Assembly (NCBI RefSeq): GCF_026262505.1
Contig: NC_067203.1
Location: forward strand, 13,714,392-13,778,391
DNA from: Trichomonas vaginalis G3
Taxonomy: Eukaryota > Parabasalia > Trichomonadida > Trichomonadidae
Direction: 5' to 3'
Length of the DNA stretch: 64,000 bases
The notes beneath the pieces were generated by a model. That model was given only the letters and a program-made list of their open reading frames with translations, made no database searches and was not told the origin of the DNA. Shown piece by piece: positions 27,640 to 36,608 of this stretch (positions are counted from its first letter, which is position 1; every line of letters starts with the position of its first letter). Position numbers and translations under genes: made by a program.

Positions 27640-29316
27640 TCTGATCAAATAATTATTCAAAATAAATACAGTGAATTGAGAAGCATTTATCAATACCACA
27701 TCGATTTATATAACACATTGTATCAGTTAAAAACCGAGAATGAAGAAGAATTAATCTCGATTTACATCATGATCAAAACAAAGTTGATAGATTCCGAAAA
27801 CTACCTCCCTATAAATATTATAAAAGACATTTTAAAAATGATTCCGTATAATAACTACTATACAAAGTCATATTTGAAACTCATCGAACTCATATCTAAT
27901 GAATATCAAGTTAAAGGTATTAATCATATTCCAAAACTGATATTTTGTGATAAGTTGGATTCATACGGATTAATAAAAAAGAGTTGGGAAAATCCAGTTT
28001 TTCATACAGATACAATTTACAGAGCGATTATGGATAATGACAAAGAAAGATTTATATCATTCACTGAAAGAGAAGGATTTGATGAAGATCAAAGTTTAAC
28101 AAGCAAATTATTTCCACAATCAAATTACACGGAATTGTCATTACTTGAATTATGTTGTTACTACGGAGCAGTTGACTGTTTCAAGTTATTGAGAACAAAG
28201 TTTAAATCAGAAATAACACGAAGATGCCTAGAATTTTCATTTTTAGGAAGAAATCAAGAGATCTTGAGTGAATGCTTGAAATATCAAAACCCAAGTTTGA
28301 CCTGCAAGTTTTATGCAATTATTTCACACAATATCGATATTGTTACATTCTTGATGAATGAGTACGAGAAATGTATTAATTTACATTTTTGCATGCAGTA
28401 TAATAATCTTGAATCATTTTTTGTAGATTTCGATCAAACAAATAATTCTAACAGTTGTTTCATAAATTCAGCAATCTTCGATATTCCATCCATTTGTGAA
28501 TATTTTCTTTCAAATGGTGCAAACGTCAATGCAGAATCTTTATTTGGGGCTCTTTGCATTGCAGTAGATAATAATTGTAAAAATGTAGCCGAGTTTCTTA
28601 TTTCACGTGGAGCAAATGTCAACCAAAAAGATGGTGCCCATGGAATAACCGCTCTTCATATTGCAGCAGAAAATAATAGTAAAGAAACAGCCGAAGTTCT
28701 TATTTCACATGGTGCAAATATCAACCAAAAAGATGATAATGGAAAATCAGCTCTTCATATTGCAGCAAAAAATAATTGTAAAGAAACAGCAGAACTTCTA
28801 CTTGTTCATGGGGCAAATGTCAATGAAAAAGATAAATATGGAGAAACCGCTCTTCATCACGCAATAGGCAGATCGGAAACAATCGAACTTCTACTTGTTC
28901 ATGGGGCAAATGTCAATGAAAAAGATAATAATGGAAGAACAGCTCTTCTTAAAGCAGCAGGACGCAATAAGAAGAAGATTGTCGAACTTCTGCTTTTACA
29001 TGGTGCAAATATCAATGAAAAAGATGAAGAAGGAAATACAGTTCTTCATGAAGCAGCAGCGGGACTCGGTAGCAAGGAGATAATTGAATTTCTGCTTGTT
29101 CATGGGGCAAATGTCAATGAAAGAAATGAAGAAGGAAGAACAGTTCTTCATTTAGCAGCAAGATTCGATTATAAGGAGCTGGCCGAGCTTCTGATTTTAC
29201 ATGGCGCAAATATCAATGAAAAAGATAAAAACGGAAAAACAGCTCTTCATGAAGCGGCAAATATAACCAGAAATAAAACTGATGAACTTCTGATCTCATA
29301 TGGTGCAAGTTATTAG
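27640..29316 (+). CDS. Ankyrin-repeat protein (DUF3447 type), start codon apparently lost
   Basis: The frame is open from just after a TAG at 27637-27639 to 29316. It encodes a helical N-terminus (ELRSIYQYHIDLYNTLYQL), the DUF3447-like core (LLELCCYYGAVDCFKLL, AIISHNIDIVTFLMNEY, YNNLESFFVDFDQTN) and about eight ankyrin repeats of the form NGKTALHIAAKNNCKETAELLLVHGANVNEKD. There is no membrane anchor; it ends LISYGASY. No ATG precedes the conserved N-terminus. The codons after the TAG read SDQIIIQNKYSEL, and paralogues begin MSS or MSD, so one base seems to have been lost from the original ATG. Translation could only begin at an in-frame ATG about 90 bases into the conserved domain, or at a non-ATG codon. 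All else looks intact, so the loss is recent or reflects an assembly error. Confidence 0.75.
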   Translation, partial: SDQIIIQNKYSELRSIYQYHIDLYNTLYQLKTENEEELISIYIMIKTKLIDSENYLPINIIKDILKMIPYNNYYTKSYLKLIELISNEYQVKGINHIPKLIFCDKLDSYGLIKKSWENPVFHTDTIYRAIMDNDKERFISFTEREGFDEDQSLTSKLFPQSNYTELSLLELCCYYGAVDCFKLLRTKFKSEITRRCLEFSFLGRNQEILSECLKYQNPSLTCKFYAIISHNIDIVTFLMNEYEKCINLHFCMQYNNLESFFVDFDQTNNSNSCFINSAIFDIPSICEYFLSNGANVNAESLFGALCIAVDNNCKNVAEFLISRGANVNQKDGAHGITALHIAAENNSKETAEVLISHGANINQKDDNGKSALHIAAKNNCKETAELLLVHGANVNEKDKYGETALHHAIGRSETIELLLVHGANVNEKDNNGRTALLKAAGRNKKKIVELLLLHGANINEKDEEGNTVLHEAAAGLGSKEIIEFLLVHGANVNERNEEGRTVLHLAARFDYKELAELLILHGANINEKDKNGKTALHEAANITRNKTDELLISYGASY

Positions 29317-29480
29317 AATAAATAAATAAATAAGTAAAAAAAAAAAATCGTCAATATCAAAATAACTCAAATCAATTTTAACAAGGTCAAACAAAGATGC
29401 TTGTATATCAGTGTGTCGTTCTTCGATCAAATTTTTAGGAATAAATCGTGGTCTAAAATTTGCGGTTTTGACAAGTATGG

Positions 29481-29486
29481 CCTTTT
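29481..29486 (+). promoter_or_regulatory. CCTTTT core promoter motif of eS28
   Basis: CCTTTT ends 3 bp before the eS28 ATG at 29490. If transcription begins here, as for the CCTTTY class of trichomonad promoters, the out-of-frame ATG at 29477 (a 12-codon frame) falls outside the mRNA and does not matter. The leader would be only a few bases. Confidence 0.5.
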
Positions 29487-29489
29487 CTA

Positions 29490-29696
29490 ATGGAATCAAC
29501 CCAGGAGCAGGTTAAGTTAGCTGTTGTCAAGCAGGTCATCGGCCGCACAGGCTCACGTGGTGGTGTTACACAAGTTCGCGTTGAATTCCTTGATGACTCC
29601 AACCGCTCCCTTGTTCGCAATGTTAAGGGTGCTGTTCGCGAGGGCGACATCCTTTCACTTCTCGAAACAGAGCGTGAAGCCCGCCGTCTTAGATAA
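29490..29696 (+). CDS. RPS28: 40S ribosomal protein eS28
   Basis: The 68-residue protein of the small ribosomal subunit is at the expected length. Recognisable core: [20 protein letters not shown], then [20 protein letters not shown] and the universally conserved C-terminus [19 protein letters not shown]. It sits near the mRNA exit and decoding region of the 40S subunit. Codon use is markedly GC-rich compared with neighbours (many C-ending codons), as for highly expressed trichomonad genes. The stop codon TAAA overlaps the polyadenylation signal. Start at ATG 29490 matches the family N-terminus. Confidence 0.96.
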   Translation: MESTQEQVKLAVVKQVIGRTGSRGGVTQVRVEFLDDSNRSLVRNVKGAVREGDILSLLETEREARRLR

Positions 29697-30093
29697 ATTA
29701 TTCTAAAAATACACTTACAAAAACTTGATAAATATTATTACTATACTTCAAATTTTTAAAAATACCCAATTTCGAAATCATATACACATTTCCACACACA
29801 ACCCCTGTAAATATGATTACTGTCACCAATACTTTCTATTGTCATCTTCTTCATATTCTTTTCCATTCATGGGTTATGTGTATATATGGTCTAGGTGGAG
29901 ATATTGCGGACCTTCGATTCGCAATGTTTGAACCCCCAAATTTATATAAAAAATTATGTTATTTTATGGGAAAAGTTCGAGATTTCGAACTCAAATTTAT
30001 ATGTGAAAAATTTAGATTAAAAATTATGTTATTATATGGGAAAAAGTTCTTTCAATTACATTGAAAGTGAGGAAAAGTGACATCTGCGATCAA

Positions 30094-30972
30094 ATGGAAA
30101 ATTTTACACAATACATTCCAAAGCTTACATTTAACAAGTATAAAGGATATGGAGGAAAAGTTGCTGTGGTAGGTGGATGCTTTGAGTACACTGGCGCACC
30201 ATTTTTTGCAGCACATTCAATCCTTCGCGCTGGTGGTGATTTATCACATATCTTTTGCATGAAATCGGCAGCAACAGCCATTAAATCATATGCTCCTGAA
30301 ACAATTGTTCATCCTGCATTACCAGAACCTGATGAATTTGATTATATTCCTAAAGCTCTGGAAAACGTAACAAAATGGTATTCAGCTGTTGATTCCTTTG
30401 TCATTGGCCCCGGACTTGGCCGAAATGAAGCAACAATGAAATTCACAACTGAACTTATTTCGTTTTTGAAGACTAGTCAGCCTACAAAACCAGTCATCTT
30501 AGATGGCGATGCATTGTTCCTCGTTTCAACTAATCCAGGATTCGTTTCTGGTTGCAAACATTTCATATTAACTCCAAACGGTGGTGAATACATCCGTCTT
30601 TGCAATGGAGTTAACATTCCTAAGGACTCCCCTGTACTTACTTTATCAGAAAAGCTTGGTGGAGTCAATATCTTCGCCAAAGGTCTAATTGATCGCTTTA
30701 CTGATGGAGTGAAAGTAGAAGAATTCAAATTCCAAAGTTCTCCTCGTCGTGTTGGTGGCCAGGGCGATCTTACGGCCGGAATTTGGGGATTATTTGCATC
30801 ATACTCTCCAAATAACTTATTTGAAGCAGCAGGAGCTGTATCAGAGATTGTGAAGAAAGCAGCTCTCTTCGCCTTCAATAAACACAAACGATCTACAATA
30901 ACAACCGACATATTAAATGAAATCGAGAATGTTATACCAGAATCATGGTATGCAGTTAGCGAGTCTATGTAA
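30094..30972 (+). CDS. NAXD: ATP/ADP-dependent NAD(P)H-hydrate dehydratase
   Basis: This 292-residue enzyme of the YjeF-C (carbohydrate-kinase-like) fold repairs damaged NADHX/NADPHX to NADH/NADPH using ATP or ADP, in the cytosol. Family motifs in order: YGGKVAVVGGCFEYTGAPFF with the early phosphate-binding region, FVIGPGLGRNE, VILDGDALFL, FILTPNGGEYIRL, and GGQGDLTAGI, which corresponds to the usual GTGD catalytic Asp motif with Gln in place of Thr. No epimerase (YjeF-N) domain is fused. The frame is open from a TTG at 30061; ATG 30094 gives the family's normal N-terminus. It is convergent with the NlpC/P60 gene, only 72 bp away. Confidence 0.9.
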   Translation: MENFTQYIPKLTFNKYKGYGGKVAVVGGCFEYTGAPFFAAHSILRAGGDLSHIFCMKSAATAIKSYAPETIVHPALPEPDEFDYIPKALENVTKWYSAVDSFVIGPGLGRNEATMKFTTELISFLKTSQPTKPVILDGDALFLVSTNPGFVSGCKHFILTPNGGEYIRLCNGVNIPKDSPVLTLSEKLGGVNIFAKGLIDRFTDGVKVEEFKFQSSPRRVGGQGDLTAGIWGLFASYSPNNLFEAAGAVSEIVKKAALFAFNKHKRSTITTDILNEIENVIPESWYAVSESM

Positions 30973-31012
30973 ACTACTTCTTAAAAATAAAAATTGATTG
31001 TTAAAATAAAAG

Positions 31013-31036
31013 AATAAAGATTTAAAAATCTTTATT
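31013..31036. terminator. 10-bp stem between convergent genes
   Basis: AATAAAGATT at 31013-31022 pairs with AATCTTTATT at 31027-31036, a perfect 10-bp stem in the 72-bp gap between the convergent NAXD and NlpC/P60 genes. It could help 3'-end formation on both strands, but AT-rich DNA forms such stems often by chance. Confidence 0.3.
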
Positions 31037-31044
31037 TGGAAAAT

Positions 31045-31458
31045 TTACCAATAACGTCTGAATTGCTTGACATTAACCCAGTAGTTAGAGATTCTAACGA
31101 CATCGCCTGAATGTGGGGCATGGATGTAATTTCCAACACCATCGCAAATGCCGACATGGGAGCATGGCTCATAGAAGCAGCAAATATCGCCACGCATGCC
31201 GTTTGTTTCGAAACCACCACGAACCTGGTCGTATGTGACTCTTGGAATATTGATTCCGACCTGGCGGTGAGCCCACTGTGTAAGGCCAGAGCAGTCGAAT
31301 TGATTTGGACCTGTGGCACCCCAAACATATGGGCAGCCAAGTCTGGAGCAAGCAACGTTCCAGATATCATCACCGCGTGTGTTGGCGACTGGCTTCTCTT
31401 CAACATTGCGATGGCGGTGTCTTCCGCATTCTGCGACGGAGAATAAGATGGTGAACAT
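31045..31458 (-). CDS. NlpC/P60 peptidoglycan endopeptidase
   Basis: This 137-residue cysteine peptidase of the bacterial NlpC/P60 type cuts peptide cross-bridges of peptidoglycan. It has the catalytic Cys in QFDCSGLTQWA, the His in HVGICDG and a third polar residue in HAPHSGDVV. The approach YVWGATGPN precedes the Cys as in the family. The N-terminus MFTILFSVAECG is a short hydrophobic stretch that may act as a signal peptide, consistent with secretion against bacteria. It is a single-domain form with no SH3 domain. Such genes in trichomonads are known cases of lateral transfer from bacteria; codon use here is GC-rich like highly expressed host genes. The ATG at 31458 is preceded by a TTG and an upstream in-frame stop, so the start is well fixed. 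Confidence 0.9.
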   Translation of the reverse strand: MFTILFSVAECGRHRHRNVEEKPVANTRGDDIWNVACSRLGCPYVWGATGPNQFDCSGLTQWAHRQVGINIPRVTYDQVRGGFETNGMRGDICCFYEPCSHVGICDGVGNYIHAPHSGDVVRISNYWVNVKQFRRYW

Positions 31459-32648
31459 CAAGATTAATTTGTCAAAACCGTCTATTCAACCAATAATTTT
31501 GCTCAATCAATGCAATTTTAAGAAACAATGTAAATAATGCAATGTTATTTTCAGTGCTTTAAGTCATCTGACGTCAGAATCCCCTCAAAATCCCCAGCTT
31601 CTCAATTTTTAAAAAAGTTTCGGATTCTCAGAAATGAATTTACAATGTATGAAAATGCTATTTTCATGAAAATTCGTCAAGGACAAAAACTATAGAAATG
31701 TAAACTTATCAACGATAAAAATTCTGGTGATCCAATGATCCGATCTGTTATAATCAACCAATGAATTTTGAATAAATAATTTAAGTTATTTTCGTTGAAA
31801 ATAATAACGTTTAGAGCCAATTGATGGAATTTAATTTCCAATGAGAAAACTCTTTTATTATTGCTTTATTAGATAAATATTCCAAAGATATTCATTATTT
31901 CTAATCAGTTCAAGCCAACTGTAGCAATAATATTTTGAAGAAAAAATTTGGGCATTCTCATGAATTTCAATAATAAAATTAAGCAATCCCATCAACAAGA
32001 TAATACGGCAAATCACAAAACAGTTTTCAGAGTCGAATATGAAATATCACAAATAAAAGACAAGATATACCACTGCAGAATTTTACACAGACAGTTCTTT
32101 ACAAACGCTATAGTAAGTTCTATAATGATGACACAACAATTTTTTATTCGATTATTATTCCTTCTCTGCTTAATTATTCGATCGACTTAATATCTTGCTC
32201 AGTTGAAGTTACCAACCGTGTCGATGATATAGTAGGAAAAATATGACAATATAGCATGATTTTTTAGAACCGCAAAATATCTTCTTGTTTAAACAAGATT
32301 TTGAAAAATTTCATGACTCTCTTTATGAGATCTTTCAGATATTTATAACTATATTCTTGTTTTTATTCATTTTTAAAATTAAATGTCTTCATTTTTGTTA
32401 CCCAACAATGTGTAATAATCTACTATATGATTTACATATTGAAATACATGTGAGGGATCTAGACAACTCAAATGATAGCACCAGATGAGAAATTTATCTG
32501 GTTGAACAATAAACTGTTAATCAGATTGATATTTTTCAATTTTCTCCATGTTGGTATATATTTCTATAGGAAGTTTCTTATAAATCTTTTAAGATGACCA
32601 GATAATGGCCTTTTAATTTCAACGATAGAGATGTAACAAAAAAAAATC
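31459..32648. other. Intergenic, divergent
   Basis: About 1.2 kb of AT-rich DNA lies between the NlpC/P60 start and the next ankyrin gene. Two open stretches (31948-32190 and 32285-32488) have no recognisable content and look accidental. No RNA gene, hairpin or transposon end was identified. Confidence 0.45.
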
Positions 32649-34820
32649 ATGAGTTCTGACTATTCAAAGCAATATGTAGACTTTATAGAGACGTTTGAAA
32701 AGCTCTTCCGCATAAAACATAAAGAATCTATTGAAGAAATGGGCAATACAATTACAAATATTTTGATTAAGAAATATCAACTTTCCATCAAGCGACTTAC
32801 AAAGATTATTCTTATGGCAATTCAATACAATTATGCATCTGGAGAGGATTACATCAAAATACTTAAGCATATCGGTTCTAACGTTAAGAAAATTTCGAAA
32901 TTAAAATTTCCATTGGAGGATTCAATCGAATATATAATTATGCATGACCAAATTGATAAGTTCAAAGAATATATTTCTCAAAATGGACTAGAATTTAGTA
33001 GTATTTTTCTTGAAATTCCCGATTTGATACAGCAAATAGTATTCGAAAATAATAAAAATGATGAAGAATTTGATCAATATAAATATTCTTTTGTAGAGTT
33101 ATCATTAATTGAAGCATGTGCCTATTTTGGATCTGTTAACATTTTCCAGTTCATACTTTCAAATCAAATCAGTACAAAAACAAAAAAATGTCTTCGCTAC
33201 TCTATCATTGGACGAAATGTAGACATTATCAATGAATGTCTGAAAGATAATAAAATGATTTCTGATTGTATGGGAGACATTATAATAGCACATAATAATG
33301 AATTTCTTGAATATATTCTAGAAAATAAAGAATTTGATGTTGAAAAGTGGATTTCGCGCGTCAAATCCTATGAATGTAAAGATATTATCAGATATAAAAA
33401 TTTAAAGGCGGTGTTTTTGCTTTTCGAGAGAGATAAAAATTCCATCTTTCCATGGTGTGCTGCATTTCCACAAACAACAGATATTATCAGAAATAATAAT
33501 GTTCCCGATGAACTTGGTTTCCTTGGAAGGAATATTTTACATTTTGCATGTAAATCGCAAAATCTTGATATTTGCAGATCATTACTCAACTCATCTAATC
33601 AATTTAAAGTCAATAGTGGAGATAAAAGGGATATGTCTCCACTCCATTCTGCAGCAGAACGGAATAACATAGAAATAGTTGAGCTCCTTATTTCACATGG
33701 CGCATATATCAATATTAGAAATGGAGAGGGAAAAACCGCTCTTCATATTGCAACAATAAATAAAAGTAAAGAGGCAGTGGAGCATCTTCTTTTACTTGGT
33801 GCAAAGGTCAATAAAGGGGATTGCTATAAGAATATCGCTCTCCATTTTGCAACACAAAATGAAAGCAAAGAAATAATTGAGCTTCTTATATCACATGGGG
33901 CGAACATTAATAAAATAGCTGACAGCGGAAAAACACCTCTTCTTGAGGCAGTATCACACGATAATAAAGAAATAGTTGAACTACTTATTTCACATGGCGC
34001 AAACCTCAATAAAATAGGTGACTTCAGAAAAACACCTCTTCTTGAGGCAGTATCACATGATAATAAAGAAATAGTTGAGCTTCTTCTCTTACATGGTGCA
34101 AATGTCAATGAAAAGGGTACCTATGGGGAAACGCCTCTTCATACCGCAGTGCATACTAAAAATAAAGAATTAATTGAACTTTTTATTTCAAATGGTGCAA
34201 ACATCAATGAAAAAGATAAAAATGGAAAAACAGCTCTTTATTTAGCAGTTCAATTCAAAAATAAAGATATTATTGATACTCTTCTTTTACATGGCGCAAA
34301 AACCGATGAAAAAGATGAGAATGGAAAAACAGCTCTCCATGAAGCAGTATTGAATTATAGTGAAGAAATTGCTGAGCTTCTCCTTTTGAACAGCGCAAAT
34401 ATTAATGAAAAAGATAATGAAGGAGAAACCGCTCTTCATATAGTGTTACATAATAATAGAAAAGAAATGGTTGAAATTCTTCTCATATATGGTGCAAATA
34501 TCAATGAAAAAGATAAAAACGGAGATACACCTCTCCATATCGCAGCATATAATAAAAGTACAGAAATGGTTGCATTTCTTCTTCTACAAGGTGCAAATGT
34601 CAATGAAAAAGGTAATCATGGAAGAACAGCTCTTCATATTGCAGCGCGTAATAAAAGTAAAGATATGGTTGAAGTCCTTATTTCATATGGTGCAAATATC
34701 AACGAAAGAACTAAAAATAGAAAAACAGCTATCGATTTTGCAACACATTATAACTGCACAGATATCGTTGAGCTTCTTCTATCACACGGTGCCAAAATCA
34801 ATGATAAAGTTAAAAAATGA
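32649..34820 (+). CDS. Long ankyrin-repeat protein (DUF3447 type), about 13 repeats
   Basis: The 723-residue protein has an N-terminal helical region (SKQYVDFIETFEKLFRI), then a DUF3447-like core with LIEACAYFGSVNIFQFIL, CLRYSIIGRNVDIINECLK and YKNLKAVFLLFERD. About 13 consecutive ankyrin repeats run from residue 295 to the end, in the near-consensus form NGKTALHEAVLNYSEEIAELL. Repeats five and six share a nearly identical 99-bp block (about 33929-34029 and 34028-34128), a recent internal duplication. There is no membrane anchor; the C-terminus is SHGAKINDKVKK. It probably acts as a protein-binding scaffold; the partner is unknown. ATG 32649 fits the paralogues' N-termini (MSS...). Intact. 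Confidence 0.86.
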   Translation: MSSDYSKQYVDFIETFEKLFRIKHKESIEEMGNTITNILIKKYQLSIKRLTKIILMAIQYNYASGEDYIKILKHIGSNVKKISKLKFPLEDSIEYIIMHDQIDKFKEYISQNGLEFSSIFLEIPDLIQQIVFENNKNDEEFDQYKYSFVELSLIEACAYFGSVNIFQFILSNQISTKTKKCLRYSIIGRNVDIINECLKDNKMISDCMGDIIIAHNNEFLEYILENKEFDVEKWISRVKSYECKDIIRYKNLKAVFLLFERDKNSIFPWCAAFPQTTDIIRNNNVPDELGFLGRNILHFACKSQNLDICRSLLNSSNQFKVNSGDKRDMSPLHSAAERNNIEIVELLISHGAYINIRNGEGKTALHIATINKSKEAVEHLLLLGAKVNKGDCYKNIALHFATQNESKEIIELLISHGANINKIADSGKTPLLEAVSHDNKEIVELLISHGANLNKIGDFRKTPLLEAVSHDNKEIVELLLLHGANVNEKGTYGETPLHTAVHTKNKELIELFISNGANINEKDKNGKTALYLAVQFKNKDIIDTLLLHGAKTDEKDENGKTALHEAVLNYSEEIAELLLLNSANINEKDNEGETALHIVLHNNRKEMVEILLIYGANINEKDKNGDTPLHIAAYNKSTEMVAFLLLQGANVNEKGNHGRTALHIAARNKSKDMVEVLISYGANINERTKNRKTAIDFATHYNCTDIVELLLSHGAKINDKVKK

Positions 34821-35150
34821 GAGATTATTATTCATAAATATTGCAAGGCTAGATATCGAAAAATGTTAAAATAGCAATTCTTTGAGCGGAAATAATATTT
34901 ACCACTTTATATATAATTTTCAAATAAAATATAACTTTACATGAATGTATTTAGTTTAGTTTATTCAGATATTACGCCTATTGACACTATGTTCACTACA
35001 GAACTTGAAATGAAAATTCCAAAATTAAAGAGCGAAACACTCACTTTCTTCAATGAGAGATATGGCTAATATTACCAGTAGGACATACAAAACTTCATAA
35101 TTATTAACTGGTTCGCTTCTCTAAAAATATGTACGTTTAAAGATTTTAGG
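34821..35150. other. Intergenic
   Basis: 330 bp lies between the ankyrin gene and the coiled-coil gene, in the same direction. Nothing recognisable beyond AT-rich sequence; the promoter of the downstream gene should be near its end. Confidence 0.4.
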
Positions 35151-36248
35151 ATGAATAACACTTCTTTTCTAAGTACTAAGAATAGATATAAGGAGAAGAA
35201 GTTGAACGAACTTCAAGAAATTGTTGAGCTTCAAAATGAAGAGATCATTCGCTTGAAAAATGAGTACAAACAATTGATTAATACAATAAATCAAACGGAA
35301 AGTGCGAGTTCTCAGACAGATATTATACTAAAGAAAAAGATTGCTTCCCTTCAAAGTGAATTGAAGAATTTAGATACAAGAACTACAATATTAAAATCAC
35401 ATTCTTCTGTTGCACATTCAAGAATGATTAATGAATTACAAACAGAGCATCAAGATAACATAATTAAAACGAGAATTAAATATGAATCAAAAATTGCTGA
35501 ACTTCAACTTCAAAATAAAAATAATACTCCTGTAGCAGATATATTATCAAAAATAGATACAACTAGATCAAAAATATCCGAGTCTCTCAAGGAAAAAATG
35601 GATCAAAATGAAAAGCAGATTCAAAATGAGCTTGCTTCATTAAGTGATAAGACAAAAGATTTAGAACAGTATTGTACACAACTTGAGCAGAAAATAAAAC
35701 AAAAACGAAACTTAATTCAAGAAGAAACAGATAAATTCAAAAATTATATCACAAAATCAGAAGAATTACATAAGAGACGAACCATTGCAATAGATGAATC
35801 AGAAGCAAGCATAAAAGAACAGTACGAAATGTTCGAAAAATCTCAACTTGCCGAAATTAATTCAATTCGTGATAAAAACAACTCAAGCTTAGAAAAGATT
35901 AGAGGAAAGATTGCAGAACAGAGAAATAAGGTATTTAAAATGAAGCAATCAATAGCCTCTGGCCGCACAGATATATCAACATCTGTAGATGAAGCTCAAC
36001 GAGAAAAAACCAAATTATCAAAGCAACTTGATGATCAAATTTATAGTTCCTATACTGATGGTGAAAAATCGATGATGAAAGTAATTAAGCGAGAATATGT
36101 AGATCGACAGTATTTGATGAAGAGGTTAGCTGCCTACAAAGAACAGATGAATGAAATAAAGAAGTCGAGGAATGAAATACTTACAGAAGTTAAAAGATTA
36201 GACTTCATGTTATACGGAAAGGGTGGAAAATATCAAAGAAAGAAATGA
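35151..36248 (+). CDS. Coiled-coil protein, function unknown
   Basis: The 365-residue protein is almost entirely predicted coiled coil. Charged heptad-like stretches run from residue 12 to 345, for example LNELQEIVELQNEEIIRLK, KKKIASLQSELKNLDTRT, LEQYCTQLEQKIKQKRN and KRLAAYKEQMNEIKKSRN. Short Pro-containing linkers occur near residue 125. There is no signal peptide, membrane segment or catalytic motif. The basic end (GKGGKYQRKK) is typical of cytoskeletal or flagellar-apparatus coiled-coil proteins, but such a role is only a guess. ATG 35151 follows stops in all frames nearby. It looks whole. Confidence 0.7.
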   Translation: MNNTSFLSTKNRYKEKKLNELQEIVELQNEEIIRLKNEYKQLINTINQTESASSQTDIILKKKIASLQSELKNLDTRTTILKSHSSVAHSRMINELQTEHQDNIIKTRIKYESKIAELQLQNKNNTPVADILSKIDTTRSKISESLKEKMDQNEKQIQNELASLSDKTKDLEQYCTQLEQKIKQKRNLIQEETDKFKNYITKSEELHKRRTIAIDESEASIKEQYEMFEKSQLAEINSIRDKNNSSLEKIRGKIAEQRNKVFKMKQSIASGRTDISTSVDEAQREKTKLSKQLDDQIYSSYTDGEKSMMKVIKREYVDRQYLMKRLAAYKEQMNEIKKSRNEILTEVKRLDFMLYGKGGKYQRKK

Positions 36249-36608
36249 TAATCCAAAAGCTCATATTCACGCTTTTGATTAATATGATTTACGAATATTG
36301 TTTAATCGCGAATCAATGATATTGTTTGTTTGTTTTTATTTGTTTTTAAAAAAACTTTTTGTTATTTTTCAAACAAAATCACAACAATTTTAGTAAGTCT
36401 CTTATTCTTTAAGAGTGTACTTATATTATAGGCAGATATAGAATAAAATGATGATTTTACTTTTCAGTTTATTCTTGAATGAGATCTACTTCATCATTTA
36501 GAAAGCATCAAAATATTGATAGATTGCTAAATGTATCGTTTATCTTTAAACAAAAGAAGTCGATGAATAAAAGCTTTATTGTTTACTAATATAAATAATA
36601 ATTATAAG
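36249..36608. other. Convergent intergenic region
   Basis: 360 bp separates the stop of the coiled-coil gene from that of an ankyrin gene on the other strand. It contains AT-rich 3' flanks and no recognised element. Confidence 0.4.

Noticed and set aside
29876-29940. tRNA-like signals (TGGTCTAGGTGG A-box-like, TTCGATTC B-box-like)
   Set aside because: The spacing is too short for a tRNA, and no acceptor or anticodon stem can be drawn.
31948-32190. 80-codon open frame
   Set aside because: No recognisable motif, start not associated with an initiator, and composition like the flanking non-coding DNA.
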